A stretch of DNA of 64,000 nucleotides from Parapedobacter defluvii. GTDB lineage: Bacteria; Bacteroidota; Bacteroidia; Sphingobacteriales; Sphingobacteriaceae. The position numbers and the translations under genes are program-made. The DNA lies in contig NZ_BMIK01000006.1 in NCBI RefSeq assembly GCF_014642075.1, forward strand, positions 174,374 to 238,373. The letters are read 5' to 3'. This document shows positions 8,174 through 16,339 of this stretch, piece after piece. Position 1 is the first letter of the stretch; every line of letters begins with the position of its first letter. The notes under the pieces were generated by a model. The model was not told the DNA's origin and ran no database searches. It worked only from the letters and a program-made list of their open reading frames with translations.

Positions 8174-8952
8174 ACCGCTATCGCATTGGCTTGTTCCAGC
8201 CCGAATTGTTTATGTTTGGCTACGACCTCGCCGATCACAATGACCGCAGGTGCGCCTATTCCCTGATCTTTTACGTGCGCAACAATGGTATCTATCGTGC
8301 CTAATACGATCTTTTCGTCAGGCATAGAGCCATTTTGGATCACGGCAATCGGAAGGTTTCCTTTTCCCTCGTTCCGGAAAACCGTAACGATCTCCGTGAG
8401 CTTATTCAGTCCCATGAGGATGACAACCGTGGCTCCGGTCTTGGCGGCAGCATGGATATCCTGCGAAATTACGCCGGCCGTGGTTGCACCGGTAATCACC
8501 CAGAAACTCTCACTTATGCCGCGGTAGGTTAACGGTATTCCCTGTAATCCCGCAAGTGCGACAGCGCTGCTTATACCGGGTACCACAGCGGTGGGGATAC
8601 CGCATAGCGCGGCGTGATCCAATTCTTCACCGCCTCTTCCGAATACAAACGGATCGCCGCCTTTCAACCGTACCACATGGCCATTCGAACGGGCATAGGC
8701 CACCATCATTTCATTGATCTGTTGCTGGCTATATGCGTGCTGGTTTGCGCGTTTGCCCACGAAAACCCGCAGTGCCTCTTTCGGTACATATTCCAGCAGC
8801 TCTTCGTTGACCAACGCGTCGTAAAGCACCACATCGGCTGTTGACAATGCTTTCAATCCCTTGAGGCTGATCAAATCAGTATCCCCCGGCCCCGCTCCTA
8901 CTAACGTTATTTTGGGATAAGCGTTCATTTTCTTAACTTGTTGTTCATGCAT
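8170..8952 (-). CDS. cobA: Uroporphyrinogen-III C-methyltransferase
   Basis: SAM-dependent double methylation of uroporphyrinogen III to precorrin-2, first step of siroheme synthesis. Signatures: V-G-A-G-P-G-D-T-D-L-I-S-L-K-G at the N terminus, V-R-L-K-G-G-D-P-F-V-F-G-R-G-G-E-E near residue 95, and V-V-P-G-I-S-S-A near residue 125. Length of about 255 residues is standard. A second ATG at 8928 lies just before the conserved start of the domain and may be the true start. It is second in the operon, 14 bases after the sulfite reductase. Confidence 0.94.
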   Translation of the reverse strand: MHEQQVKKMNAYPKITLVGAGPGDTDLISLKGLKALSTADVVLYDALVNEELLEYVPKEALRVFVGKRANQHAYSQQQINEMMVAYARSNGHVVRLKGGDPFVFGRGGEELDHAALCGIPTAVVPGISSAVALAGLQGIPLTYRGISESFWVITGATTAGVISQDIHAAAKTGATVVILMGLNKLTEIVTVFRNEGKGNLPIAVIQNGSMPDEKIVLGTIDTIVAHVKDQGIGAPAVIVIGEVVAKHKQFGLEQANAIAV

Positions 8953-8966
8953 TTAACCTGCCGTTA

Positions 8967-11075
8967 TTAACCATTTACCTCGGCGGTAACCGATCGTTTC
9001 GCAGCGACTGTTTGATAGAAATCGATTACGCCGGCAAGGTATTGACGGGCAAATGCCTCCGAAGGCTCGTGCTTGTTGATTTCCAGCACCCGGTCTTCAA
9101 AACCGCCGGATACCAGGAACTCACCCGATTCCACGAAATTCTTATCAAAATCCCTGATAATTGCAATCTGGGTACTGCTGTGGATGCCTTTGTCAAGCAA
9201 CAAGGCTTTTGCGGTACTTATGTATACGGCATAGGCATGATAGATCGCATCGGCATAAGCGCCTGCACTGTAGCTCTCGTTTGCCCAGCCCAGTTTTTCT
9301 TCCGCCTCGAATAGTAACACCGCAACGAGGTCGATGACCACACCGGCACACTCGCCCACACCGATCGCCTGCTGGTAGGTTTCCTGGTGTCCCCAATCGA
9401 CAAACTCATCCTCAATCAGCGTGGTAAGGTCTGCCAGCGGTTTCAGCATGCGGTAAAAATAATCTTTGGTTTGCCGGTCGTAGTAATCATGAAAGCGCTC
9501 TTCCGGATTGGAATTAGCCAGGTAATCGTCCAGCAGCAAACGTACGGCACTGACTACGCGCTTAGACGGAACTTTGATCACACGTTCAGCCACGCGTCCC
9601 AGTCCGTCGCCCAACACACCGCCTCCCAGCATAATCTGGGCGGCAGGAACCACCCTGCCATCGGCTTTCAGCGAGCTACCGTGTATCCCGATGTTTGCGA
9701 TCCCATGCTGTCCGCATGAATTCATGCACCCGCTGATTTTGATTTTAATTTCCCGGTCAAAAACCAGTTCCTCATATTCATCGTATATTAACGATTCGAG
9801 CACCCTGGCCATTTCGGTACTGTTGGAAATACCGAGGTTACATGTATCCGTACCCGGGCAGGTGGTCACATCGGCTACGCTGTCAAAACCGGGTTTGGCG
9901 AAACCGATCTTTTCCAGCACATTGTATATATGCGGAAGGGATTCTTCCCGTGCAAATTTCAGCAGCAGTCCCTGATTTTGTGTAATCCGTACTTCATCGG
10001 CCACATGCCCGCGTATACCTGCTATCAATACCCGTGCATCCTTGGTCGGCATGTCACCGGTTGGCACCTTCACATAGACGGCATAATACCCCGTCTGTTT
10101 TTGTTCCCATGTATTGGTCTTTTTCCAGACCTCATACGCGATCGGATTCGACACAGGCTCCTCCTCGATCGGGCGTAATTCCGGTGGTTCAGGTTGGGGC
10201 ACCGCATCTCGGTCGATCTTGAATGTCTTTACTTTGCTTGCTATCTGCTCTTCAGCAATCAGCCGTTTTACTTCATCCAGCCCAAGCTTTTGGATCAGAT
10301 ATTTAAAACGGGCTTTGTTTCTGTTGTTCCGTTCGCCATACCGGTCAAATACCCGGAGTACACTTTCCGAATAGGGAATCAACTGGTCTTCGGGAAGGAA
10401 CTCATGCACCAGGTGCCCGGCCATCGGCTGCGCCCCGAGCCCACCGCCCAGGATCACCCGGAATCCGCGTTCTTCGACGTTATTCACCGTCCGGACTTTT
10501 GGAATAAAACCCAGGTCCTGCCCAAAAGCAAAAGCCGTATCCCGTGTGCTGGATGAAAAGCCGAATTTAAACTTCCGGCCGAGTTCCTGGCAAATCGGAT
10601 TGCGCAGGAAATAGGAAAATGTCGCGTGTGCATAGGGCGACACATCAAACGGTTCCTCGGGATCAATACCCGCCTGGGGAGATGCCGTCACATTACGCAC
10701 GGTGTTGCCGCAGGCCTCGCGGATGGTGATATCATCCTGGGCCAATTTCGCCCAGAGTTCGGGTGTACGGTCCAAACTCACAAAGTGAATCTGTATGTCC
10801 TGCCGGGTGGTAAAATGCAAATTCCGGATGGCATACTCATCGGATATATCCGCAATGCGCAGCAGTTGCTTGAACGTTGCTTTGCCGAAAGGTAGCTTAA
10901 TCCGTACCATCTGTACGCCGGGTTGCCGTTGACCATAAATTCCCCGGGCCAGACGTAGGCTCTTGAATTTATCTTCAACCATGGATCCTTCCCGATACGC
11001 TCTGATTTTGCGTTCGAGCTCGATGATTTCCTTTTCAACAACCGGATTTTCCAGTTCGGTTCGAAAGCTCTGCAT
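8967..11075 (-). CDS. Assimilatory sulfite reductase (siroheme, 4Fe-4S) with C-terminal HEPN domain
   Basis: Six-electron reduction of sulfite to sulfide. Residues about 1-560 form the nitrite/sulfite reductase core. The cluster and siroheme ligands are C-P-G-T-D-T-C near residue 404 and C-M-N-S-C near residue 449 (C-x5-C and C-x3-C), and the N-terminal T-T-R-Q-D-I-Q motif is present. Residues about 575-690 form a helical HEPN-like tail with A-D-A-I-Y-H-A-Y-A-V-Y and A-K-A-L-L-L-D-K-G-I. Sulfite rather than nitrite is inferred from the operon, which supplies siroheme and makes sulfite. It is the first gene behind the attenuator-like leader. The role of the HEPN tail is unknown. Confidence 0.92.
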   Translation of the reverse strand: MQSFRTELENPVVEKEIIELERKIRAYREGSMVEDKFKSLRLARGIYGQRQPGVQMVRIKLPFGKATFKQLLRIADISDEYAIRNLHFTTRQDIQIHFVSLDRTPELWAKLAQDDITIREACGNTVRNVTASPQAGIDPEEPFDVSPYAHATFSYFLRNPICQELGRKFKFGFSSSTRDTAFAFGQDLGFIPKVRTVNNVEERGFRVILGGGLGAQPMAGHLVHEFLPEDQLIPYSESVLRVFDRYGERNNRNKARFKYLIQKLGLDEVKRLIAEEQIASKVKTFKIDRDAVPQPEPPELRPIEEEPVSNPIAYEVWKKTNTWEQKQTGYYAVYVKVPTGDMPTKDARVLIAGIRGHVADEVRITQNQGLLLKFAREESLPHIYNVLEKIGFAKPGFDSVADVTTCPGTDTCNLGISNSTEMARVLESLIYDEYEELVFDREIKIKISGCMNSCGQHGIANIGIHGSSLKADGRVVPAAQIMLGGGVLGDGLGRVAERVIKVPSKRVVSAVRLLLDDYLANSNPEERFHDYYDRQTKDYFYRMLKPLADLTTLIEDEFVDWGHQETYQQAIGVGECAGVVIDLVAVLLFEAEEKLGWANESYSAGAYADAIYHAYAVYISTAKALLLDKGIHSSTQIAIIRDFDKNFVESGEFLVSGGFEDRVLEINKHEPSEAFARQYLAGVIDFYQTVAAKRSVTAEVNG

Positions 11076-11097
11076 GAATGTTGTTTAGTTATATTTT

Positions 11098-11132
11098 ATA
11101 AATAATAAAACCTCCCTAATTGTTAGCGGAGG
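11098..11132 (-). terminator. Attenuator terminator in the leader of the sulfur operon
   Basis: On the minus strand CCTCC-G-CTAA, loop CAA, TTAG-GGAGG (11132-11111) makes a 9-bp stem with one bulged G. TTTTATTATTTAT follows at 11110-11098. It lies between the leader ORF and the first structural gene, where a simple operon would have no terminator. Confidence 0.7.
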
Positions 11133-11176
11133 CCGTTATATCTTACCTTAAGCGGAAACGTATACCAACAGCCACC
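11128..11176 (-). promoter_or_regulatory. Predicted antiterminator helix competing with the terminator
   Basis: GGTGGCTGTTG (11176-11166) can pair with TAACGGCCTCC (11138-11128) in 10 of 11 positions, with two G-U pairs and one U-U mismatch. The second strand contains the CCTCC arm of the terminator, so the two structures exclude each other. The first strand begins 2 bases after the leader stop codon, where a ribosome finishing the leader would cover it. Confidence 0.55.
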
Positions 11177-11177
11177 C

Positions 11178-11228
11178 TTATTCAAGAGGCATGCAACAGT
11201 ACATTTTTTGCTCGTTTGTTTGTTTCAT
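11178..11228 (-). CDS. Cysteine-rich leader peptide of the sulfur operon, 16 aa
   Basis: A 16-codon ORF starting at the ATG complementing 11226-11228 and ending TAA at 11180-11178. The peptide is MKQTNEQKMYCCMPLE, with Tyr-Cys-Cys-Met just before the end. It lies about 100 bases before the sulfite reductase gene. It starts 4 bases after a TAnnTTTG promoter box, so its mRNA would be nearly leaderless. An antiterminator strand begins right after its stop and a terminator follows. This is the layout of a translational attenuator in which ribosomes stall at Cys codons when cysteinyl-tRNA is short. No expression evidence is available from sequence alone. Confidence 0.6.
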   Translation of the reverse strand: MKQTNEQKMYCCMPLE

Positions 11229-11232
11229 GCGA

Positions 11233-11240
11233 CAAATATA
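11233..11240 (-). promoter_or_regulatory. Promoter -7 box TATATTTG of the sulfur assimilation operon
   Basis: TATATTTG on the minus strand matches TAnnTTTG exactly and ends 4 bases before the leader-peptide ATG. The upstream sequence is AT-rich with no good -33 TTTG. Confidence 0.5.
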
Positions 11241-11276
11241 CGTAAAGTATATAGAAATAGTAGAATAAAATTAAAA

Positions 11277-11894
11277 TTACTGTGTCCCCACATATTTTAC
11301 TTCCGCCCCCGTCACCTGCTGTAGCCTCCCCGACGCCCGGTTTACCTGTTGTTGCCGGATTTCCAGTTCCAGGATACACTGGCTATCAAACTCCTGTTTC
11401 AATACGCCGATTCCTTCATCTTTCACGATACGCATCACGTCGTTCATCTGTTCGTAGCCGAAGGATACACGGTATATATCATTTACCGTCAACTCCACCA
11501 CTTCTGCGGCGGTCAATGCTTCTTGAGTAGCCGTTTTATACGCATGGATCAATCCCGGTACACCGAGTAACGTGCCTCCGAAATAGCGCACCACCACCAC
11601 GAGAATATTGGTGAGATCGTACGATAGCAGGGTGTTGAGAATCGGTCGGCCGGCTGTGCCTGACGGTTCTCCGTCGTCATTGATGCGATATACGGAGCGG
11701 TCGGGCGTAAGCCGGTACGCCCAGCAGTGGTGCCGTGCTTTGGGATGTTCGGATTTCAAAGCAGCCACCCGTTCCTTTATTTGGTCCTCACTGCGCAGCG
11801 GATAGGCATACGCAATGAATTTGCTGCCCTTATCCTTGTATATTCCCTCACTTGGGGAAGCAATGGTTTTATAGGTGTCTTCGAATAAACTCAC
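11277..11894 (-). CDS. YigZ/IMPACT family protein (UPF0029)
   Basis: A 205-residue member of the YigZ family. The N-terminal UPF0029 domain (about residues 15-125) shows K-G-S-K-F-I-A, H-H-C-W-A-Y and D-D-G-E-P-S-G-T-A-G-R-P-I-L, then V-V-V-R-Y-F-G-G-T-L-L-G-V-P-G-L. The second half is the DUF1949 ferredoxin-like domain. The molecular role of the family is uncertain; the eukaryotic relative IMPACT modulates Gcn2. The frame stays open far upstream, but that extension is the out-of-frame shadow of the transporter gene. I use the GTG at 11894, whose bases overlap the transporter TGA stop and which begins V-S-L-F-E-D-T-Y-K. Confidence 0.9.
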   Translation of the reverse strand: MSLFEDTYKTIASPSEGIYKDKGSKFIAYAYPLRSEDQIKERVAALKSEHPKARHHCWAYRLTPDRSVYRINDDGEPSGTAGRPILNTLLSYDLTNILVVVVRYFGGTLLGVPGLIHAYKTATQEALTAAEVVELTVNDIYRVSFGYEQMNDVMRIVKDEGIGVLKQEFDSQCILELEIRQQQVNRASGRLQQVTGAEVKYVGTQ

Positions 11895-12754
11895 AGATAC
11901 GCGATCATCAATACCGATATTACGGCCAAAATTATCCCAATTTTGTTGATAAACGACAATTTTTCCTGAAAAAGAAAAATACCGATAAGGGCTCCCAGTG
12001 CGATGACTCCGACATTCATGCCGGTGAAAACGATGGACGGATTGTCCGGCAGGGCACGGTGTGCCCGCATGTAAAACAGGATGTTGGCAAAGTTGAATCC
12101 ACCCAATACCATTCCCCAGAAGATTGCATGCACGGAAAAGCGTTTCTTCGCCCCCATGATGTGATAGGCCAGGTAGATAAACGCCACACCCATGGCCAAA
12201 AGAAACACCATCAGCATCGACGTTGTATAGGGTACATCCGTATGCTGGGCGACCTGCTTGAACAGGATATCGACAATGCCATATCCGAAGAATATGACCA
12301 CCGGATATAACCACACCCGATGGTTAAGCCCATACTGGTTTTTGCCTTTATGCCAACCGATGCTACATAGGATGCCCACAACACCGACGGCAACCCCCGC
12401 AAGCTTGGCAGACTGTGGTGTTTCGCCGAACAGCAGAAATGCCGCTATCAACGAGATAAACAGCGACAGGCGTTGCGCCACTTCCGTGCGGACGATCCCA
12501 GCATAGCGGATCGAGGCACCGAGTGCCACGAAGATCCCGGGTAGTAAGACGGCCAGCGTACCATACAATCCGAACGGAGCATCTGCCATCACCGTGGGGG
12601 TCCACACGGGTTGGAGAAAACCCCACGTGCACAGCACGGCTACCGGGTAATTCCAGACGATGATCTGGGTAGTGTCCACTTCATAACGCCGCGCCAGTTT
12701 GAGGATCACCGAGACCGTGACACTGCACACAACGCTGAAAAGCACGTAGAGCAT
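11891..12754 (-). CDS. EamA/DMT family membrane transporter
   Basis: A 287-residue protein with about ten membrane helices in two repeats of five, the drug/metabolite transporter layout. Conserved-looking segments include S-L-F-I-S-L-I-A-A-F-L-L-F-G-E-T in the first EamA repeat and F-L-F-Q-E-K-L-S-F-I-N-K-I-G in the second. The substrate cannot be inferred. Its stop overlaps the YigZ gene start by a few bases, and it begins 4 bases after the DUF6266-like gene, so the three are probably one transcript. Confidence 0.85.
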   Translation of the reverse strand: MLYVLFSVVCSVTVSVILKLARRYEVDTTQIIVWNYPVAVLCTWGFLQPVWTPTVMADAPFGLYGTLAVLLPGIFVALGASIRYAGIVRTEVAQRLSLFISLIAAFLLFGETPQSAKLAGVAVGVVGILCSIGWHKGKNQYGLNHRVWLYPVVIFFGYGIVDILFKQVAQHTDVPYTTSMLMVFLLAMGVAFIYLAYHIMGAKKRFSVHAIFWGMVLGGFNFANILFYMRAHRALPDNPSIVFTGMNVGVIALGALIGIFLFQEKLSFINKIGIILAVISVLMIAYL

Positions 12755-12758
12755 ACCG

Positions 12759-13418
12759 TCAGACTGAGCCGTTTTCGAACACTATCCTGCCCGCATACAC
12801 ACTGTCGGATACTTCGCCTGTCTCGACATTCATAAAAGCCATATAGGCATGGCACACAGTACCTTCGCGATAGCCGAGAAAACGGAGTGACAGTTCTCCC
12901 GAACACGAATGGGCACCTGCGCCGCAGACCTCGTAATAAGCCAATGATTCCGTGGTGTTATAGGCAAGTAGCAGCGTGCGTGCATTGCCGAGCCTGGCAT
13001 CGATGCCAGGCTTTTCCCACGTAAAATGCAGGGCATCTTCTCCCAAGGATACGCGGGGGTTCACGGGCGATGTCAGCGGCCCCGCACTGAAACAAAAAGC
13101 TTCCGGATCCACAGAAAACTGGCCGTTATTTTCAACGATCGCATGCTTCATATTGTAAGACATCGCCACGTTATGCCCCGTTTTGGGCGGCGCGTAATGC
13201 CCGAAACCGATACGCACCAGACCTCTCATCGGTTTTAGCCATTCCTGCATCAACTTGAACTTGGCCCGCTGCATGGCCTGTTCCGGACTGGGCTTGCGCT
13301 TACGCCGGGTTACACGCGGCAACGACCGGGCGCGGTTCTGCCCTTTAACCTGATAAAAAACCACATTGCCTAATCGGCCGGTAACCGGCCCATTCACTCC
13401 TTCTGTTATGATCGCCAT
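12759..13418 (-). CDS. DUF6266 family protein
   Basis: A 219-residue protein whose N terminus (M-A-I-I-T-E-G-V-N-G-P-V-T-G-R-L-G-N-V-V-F-Y), followed by a basic R-R-K-R-K stretch and M-Q-R-A-K-F, is characteristic of the DUF6266 proteins found widely in Sphingobacteria. The rest looks like two beta-rich domains. The function of the family is unknown. It heads a group with a transporter and a YigZ protein, after an AT-rich gap carrying short repeats. Confidence 0.8.
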   Translation of the reverse strand: MAIITEGVNGPVTGRLGNVVFYQVKGQNRARSLPRVTRRKRKPSPEQAMQRAKFKLMQEWLKPMRGLVRIGFGHYAPPKTGHNVAMSYNMKHAIVENNGQFSVDPEAFCFSAGPLTSPVNPRVSLGEDALHFTWEKPGIDARLGNARTLLLAYNTTESLAYYEVCGAGAHSCSGELSLRFLGYREGTVCHAYMAFMNVETGEVSDSVYAGRIVFENGSV

Positions 13419-13501
13419 AGTTACTTCTCCTTTACATTAAGTTTACACCAAAACTACTAATAAATTTGAAATCAGATGATAATAAATCTTATTTTACTTT
13501 T

Positions 13502-13553
13502 AGTTTATTCGGTTAATTACCGAGTAAACTCCGAACAAACTCCGAATAAAACT
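13502..13553. repeat. Clustered 11-bp repeats CCGARYAAACT
   Basis: AGTTTATTCGG (13502-13512) is the inverted copy, followed by CCGAGTAAACT (13520-13530), CCGAACAAACT (13531-13541) and CCGAATAAAACT (13542-13553). The first two can form an 11-bp hairpin with one G-T pair. The last three are head-to-tail direct repeats. Confidence 0.7.
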
Positions 13554-13654
13554 CAATTAAATATAAAGTAAATAGTGAGGTTTGTGTAAGGTAAAGATAC
13601 GCTATACCCAAGCATTGGGGCAACCGGATGTCCTGCCAAACAAGCGATATGGTA

Positions 13655-13686
13655 TTTGCTTTAATTCCCAACTTTCCCTAAGTTTG
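13655..13686 (+). promoter_or_regulatory. valS promoter, TTTG-20-TAAGTTTG
   Basis: TTTG at 13655-13658, a 20-base spacer and TAAGTTTG at 13679-13686 match the Bacteroidota consensus perfectly. A leader of about 20 bases would precede the ATG at 13712. Confidence 0.75.
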
Positions 13687-13711
13687 CGTCCCTTAAAACT
13701 GCAGACGGTTC

Positions 13712-16339
13712 ATGAGCATTGCAAAGACATACAACCCAAAAGACGCCGAAGATAAATGGTACACATACTGGATGGAAAAAGGCTTTTTCCGTTCCGTGCC
13801 GGATGATCGCGAACCGTATACCATCGTGATGCCACCTCCCAATGTCACCGGCGTGCTTCACATGGGGCACATGCTCAACAACACTCTGCAGGATGTGCTC
13901 ATCCGACGGGCCCGCATGCAGGGGAAAAATGCCTGCTGGGTTCCCGGCACCGACCACGCCTCCATTGCGACGGAAGCGAAAGTGGTCGCCATGCTTAAAG
14001 AAAAGGGCATCAATAAGAAAGACCTGACACGTGAACAGTTTCTTGAGTACGCGTGGGAGTGGAAGGAAAAATACGGCGGTATCATCCTGAAGCAACTGGA
14101 AAAGCTGGGAGCCTCCTGCGATTGGGAGCGTACGCGTTTTACCATGGAAGCTGACCTGTCCGAAGCGGTTATCGACACGTTCATCCGCCTGTACCGGAAA
14201 GGATATATCTACCGGGGCGTACGAATGGTCAACTGGGATCCACAGGGACGTACCGCCCTGTCTGACGAGGAAGTGATCCGCAAAGAGGTCAACCAGACGC
14301 TTTACTACGTCCGCTATGCGGTGAAAGATGCTGCCAACGGAGCGCCTTCCTATCTGACCGTCGCCACCACACGGCCAGAAACCATCATGGCCGATACGGC
14401 GGTGTGCATCAACCCCAACGATCCGCGGTATACACAGCTGAAAGGCAAAACCGCACTGGTACCGCTTATTAACCGTGAGATTCCCATCATCGAGGATGAA
14501 TACGTGGATATGGAGTTTGGTACGGGCTGCCTCAAGGTAACACCCGCCCATGACCTGAATGACTATGAGCTGGGACAGAAATACAACCTGGCGATCATCG
14601 ATATCCTGAACGACGACGGAACACTTAACGAAAAGGCCGAAATTCTCGTTGGCGAAGACCGTTTCAAAGCCCGCAAGGCGGTAGCTATCCTGCTGGAAGA
14701 AGCCGGACAGCTTGAAAAAACAGAACCCTACAAATCGCAGGTGGGATTTTCCGAGCGCACCGATGCGGCCATTGAGCCGAAGCTTTCCATGCAATGGTTC
14801 TGCCGCATGCAGGAGCTGGCCAAACCGGCGCTGGATTATGTGGTGAACGGCGAAGTGAAGCTCATTCCCGACAAATTTATCAATACCTACCGCCATTGGA
14901 TGGAAAACATCAAGGACTGGACCATCAGCCGGCAGCTGTGGTGGGGACAACGCATACCGGCGTGGTACAATGCCCAAAACGAATGGGTGGTAGCCAAAAC
15001 CGGGACGGAAGCCGCAGCGCTGTTCGCGGCCGAAGGAAAATCGGCCGACGGCATCCGGCAGGAGGATGACGTACTGGACACCTGGTTTTCATCGGGCCTC
15101 TGGCCGATGTCAGTATTCGACGGCACCCGCCATCCGGACAATGCAGATATCCGGTATTACTATCCGACCAATGACCTGGTTACGGCACCCGAAATCCTAT
15201 TTTTCTGGGTCGCGCGCATGATCATCTTCGGCCATGAATATACGGGCAAACCGCCCTTCGAACATGTGTACCTCACCGGTATCGTGCGCGATAAGCTGGG
15301 GCGCAAGATGTCCAAATCGCTCGGCAACTCGCCGGACCCCATCGAACTGATGGAGCAATACGGCACAGACGGGGTACGGGTGGGCATGCTCCTCTCCTCT
15401 CCTGCCGGCAACGACCTGATGTTTGACGTGTCCTACTGCGAGCAGGGCCGTAACTTTGCCAACAAGATCTGGAATGCATTCCGGCTGGTAAAGGGATGGG
15501 AAGTGGCCGATATACCGGCCACATCTGCACAACAGGAAGCCGCCCACTGGTTCGGGTACCGGTTTAACCAGGCGTTAACCGAAATCGAAGACCATTTTGC
15601 GGCGTACCGGATTTCAGATGCCCTGATGGCTACCTACAAACTGATATGGGACGATTTCTGCGCATGGTACCTCGAACTGGCAAAGCCTGCTTACCAGCAG
15701 CCCATCGCCCGTGAAGCCTTTGAAGCAACGAAGGGATTCTTCGAATCGGTGCTGAAACTTGTCCACCCGTTTATGCCGTTCATCAGTGAGGAATTGTGGC
15801 ACGACGAGCTATTCGGTGTAAGGGCCGAGCACGACTGCTGCATCGTGGCGGAATACCCGCGGAGCGGCGCCTTTGACGAAAAACTGCTGGCAGATTTTGC
15901 GGCGGTACAGCAAGTGGTTTCGGAAATCCGTAACCTACGTAATACCAAGCAATTATCACCCAAAACAGCACTACCATTGGCCATCCATGCCACATCGGGT
16001 ATCGACTTTTCACGTTACAGCGAGAGCATCCAGAAAATGGCCAATGTCTCCGCTGTCGATTTTGTCGACCAAAAACCGTCCGGAGTCACCAGTTTTCTGG
16101 TGGGCAAAGACGAATTTTATGTGGATGTTGCGCAGAATATCGATGTGGAAGCTGAGCGGGAACGCATCAGCAAGGAACTCGCCTATTTGGAAGGTTTCCT
16201 GAAATCGGTCAATGCAAAATTAGCCAACGAACGTTTTGTACAAAATGCCAAGCCGGAAATCGTGGCCAACGAGCGGAACAAGAAAGCGGACGCGGAAGCG
16301 AAGATCAAATTGCTGAACGAGCAACTACTTGCTTTCTAA
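13712..16339 (+). CDS. valS: Valyl-tRNA synthetase
   Basis: Class I aminoacyl-tRNA synthetase charging tRNA-Val. The 875-residue protein has the HIGH signature as H-M-G-H at residues 50-53, the editing (CP1) domain in the middle and K-M-S-K-S at residues 532-536. Also visible are D-T-W-F-S-S-G-L and the tRNA-binding anticodon domain. A C-terminal Val-RS coiled coil of about 65 residues carries the expected alternating charged heptads. Length is normal. Its 3' end overlaps the convergent peroxidase gene by 15 bases. Confidence 0.98.
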   Translation: MSIAKTYNPKDAEDKWYTYWMEKGFFRSVPDDREPYTIVMPPPNVTGVLHMGHMLNNTLQDVLIRRARMQGKNACWVPGTDHASIATEAKVVAMLKEKGINKKDLTREQFLEYAWEWKEKYGGIILKQLEKLGASCDWERTRFTMEADLSEAVIDTFIRLYRKGYIYRGVRMVNWDPQGRTALSDEEVIRKEVNQTLYYVRYAVKDAANGAPSYLTVATTRPETIMADTAVCINPNDPRYTQLKGKTALVPLINREIPIIEDEYVDMEFGTGCLKVTPAHDLNDYELGQKYNLAIIDILNDDGTLNEKAEILVGEDRFKARKAVAILLEEAGQLEKTEPYKSQVGFSERTDAAIEPKLSMQWFCRMQELAKPALDYVVNGEVKLIPDKFINTYRHWMENIKDWTISRQLWWGQRIPAWYNAQNEWVVAKTGTEAAALFAAEGKSADGIRQEDDVLDTWFSSGLWPMSVFDGTRHPDNADIRYYYPTNDLVTAPEILFFWVARMIIFGHEYTGKPPFEHVYLTGIVRDKLGRKMSKSLGNSPDPIELMEQYGTDGVRVGMLLSSPAGNDLMFDVSYCEQGRNFANKIWNAFRLVKGWEVADIPATSAQQEAAHWFGYRFNQALTEIEDHFAAYRISDALMATYKLIWDDFCAWYLELAKPAYQQPIAREAFEATKGFFESVLKLVHPFMPFISEELWHDELFGVRAEHDCCIVAEYPRSGAFDEKLLADFAAVQQVVSEIRNLRNTKQLSPKTALPLAIHATSGIDFSRYSESIQKMANVSAVDFVDQKPSGVTSFLVGKDEFYVDVAQNIDVEAERERISKELAYLEGFLKSVNAKLANERFVQNAKPEIVANERNKKADAEAKIKLLNEQLLAF

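Larger units (their letters stand above)
13419..13711. other. Intergenic gap between DUF6266-like gene and valS
   Basis: Very AT-rich. It holds a short inverted and direct repeat cluster at 13502-13553 and the valS promoter at 13655-13686. I see no gene. Confidence 0.6.

Noticed and set aside
11076..11276. SAM or other known riboswitch in the sulfur operon leader
   Set aside because: I could not find a kink-turn or four-way junction pattern. A leader ORF with an antiterminator and a terminator explains the region better.
11895..12314. Open frame that would extend the YigZ gene by 140 residues upstream
   Set aside because: It is an out-of-frame reading of the EamA transporter gene with no family resemblance. 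The GTG at 11894 overlaps the transporter stop and begins the conserved domain.
13661..14977. 438-codon open frame antisense to valS
   Set aside because: valS is complete with all motifs on the other strand and has a perfect promoter. The antisense product has no recognisable domain.
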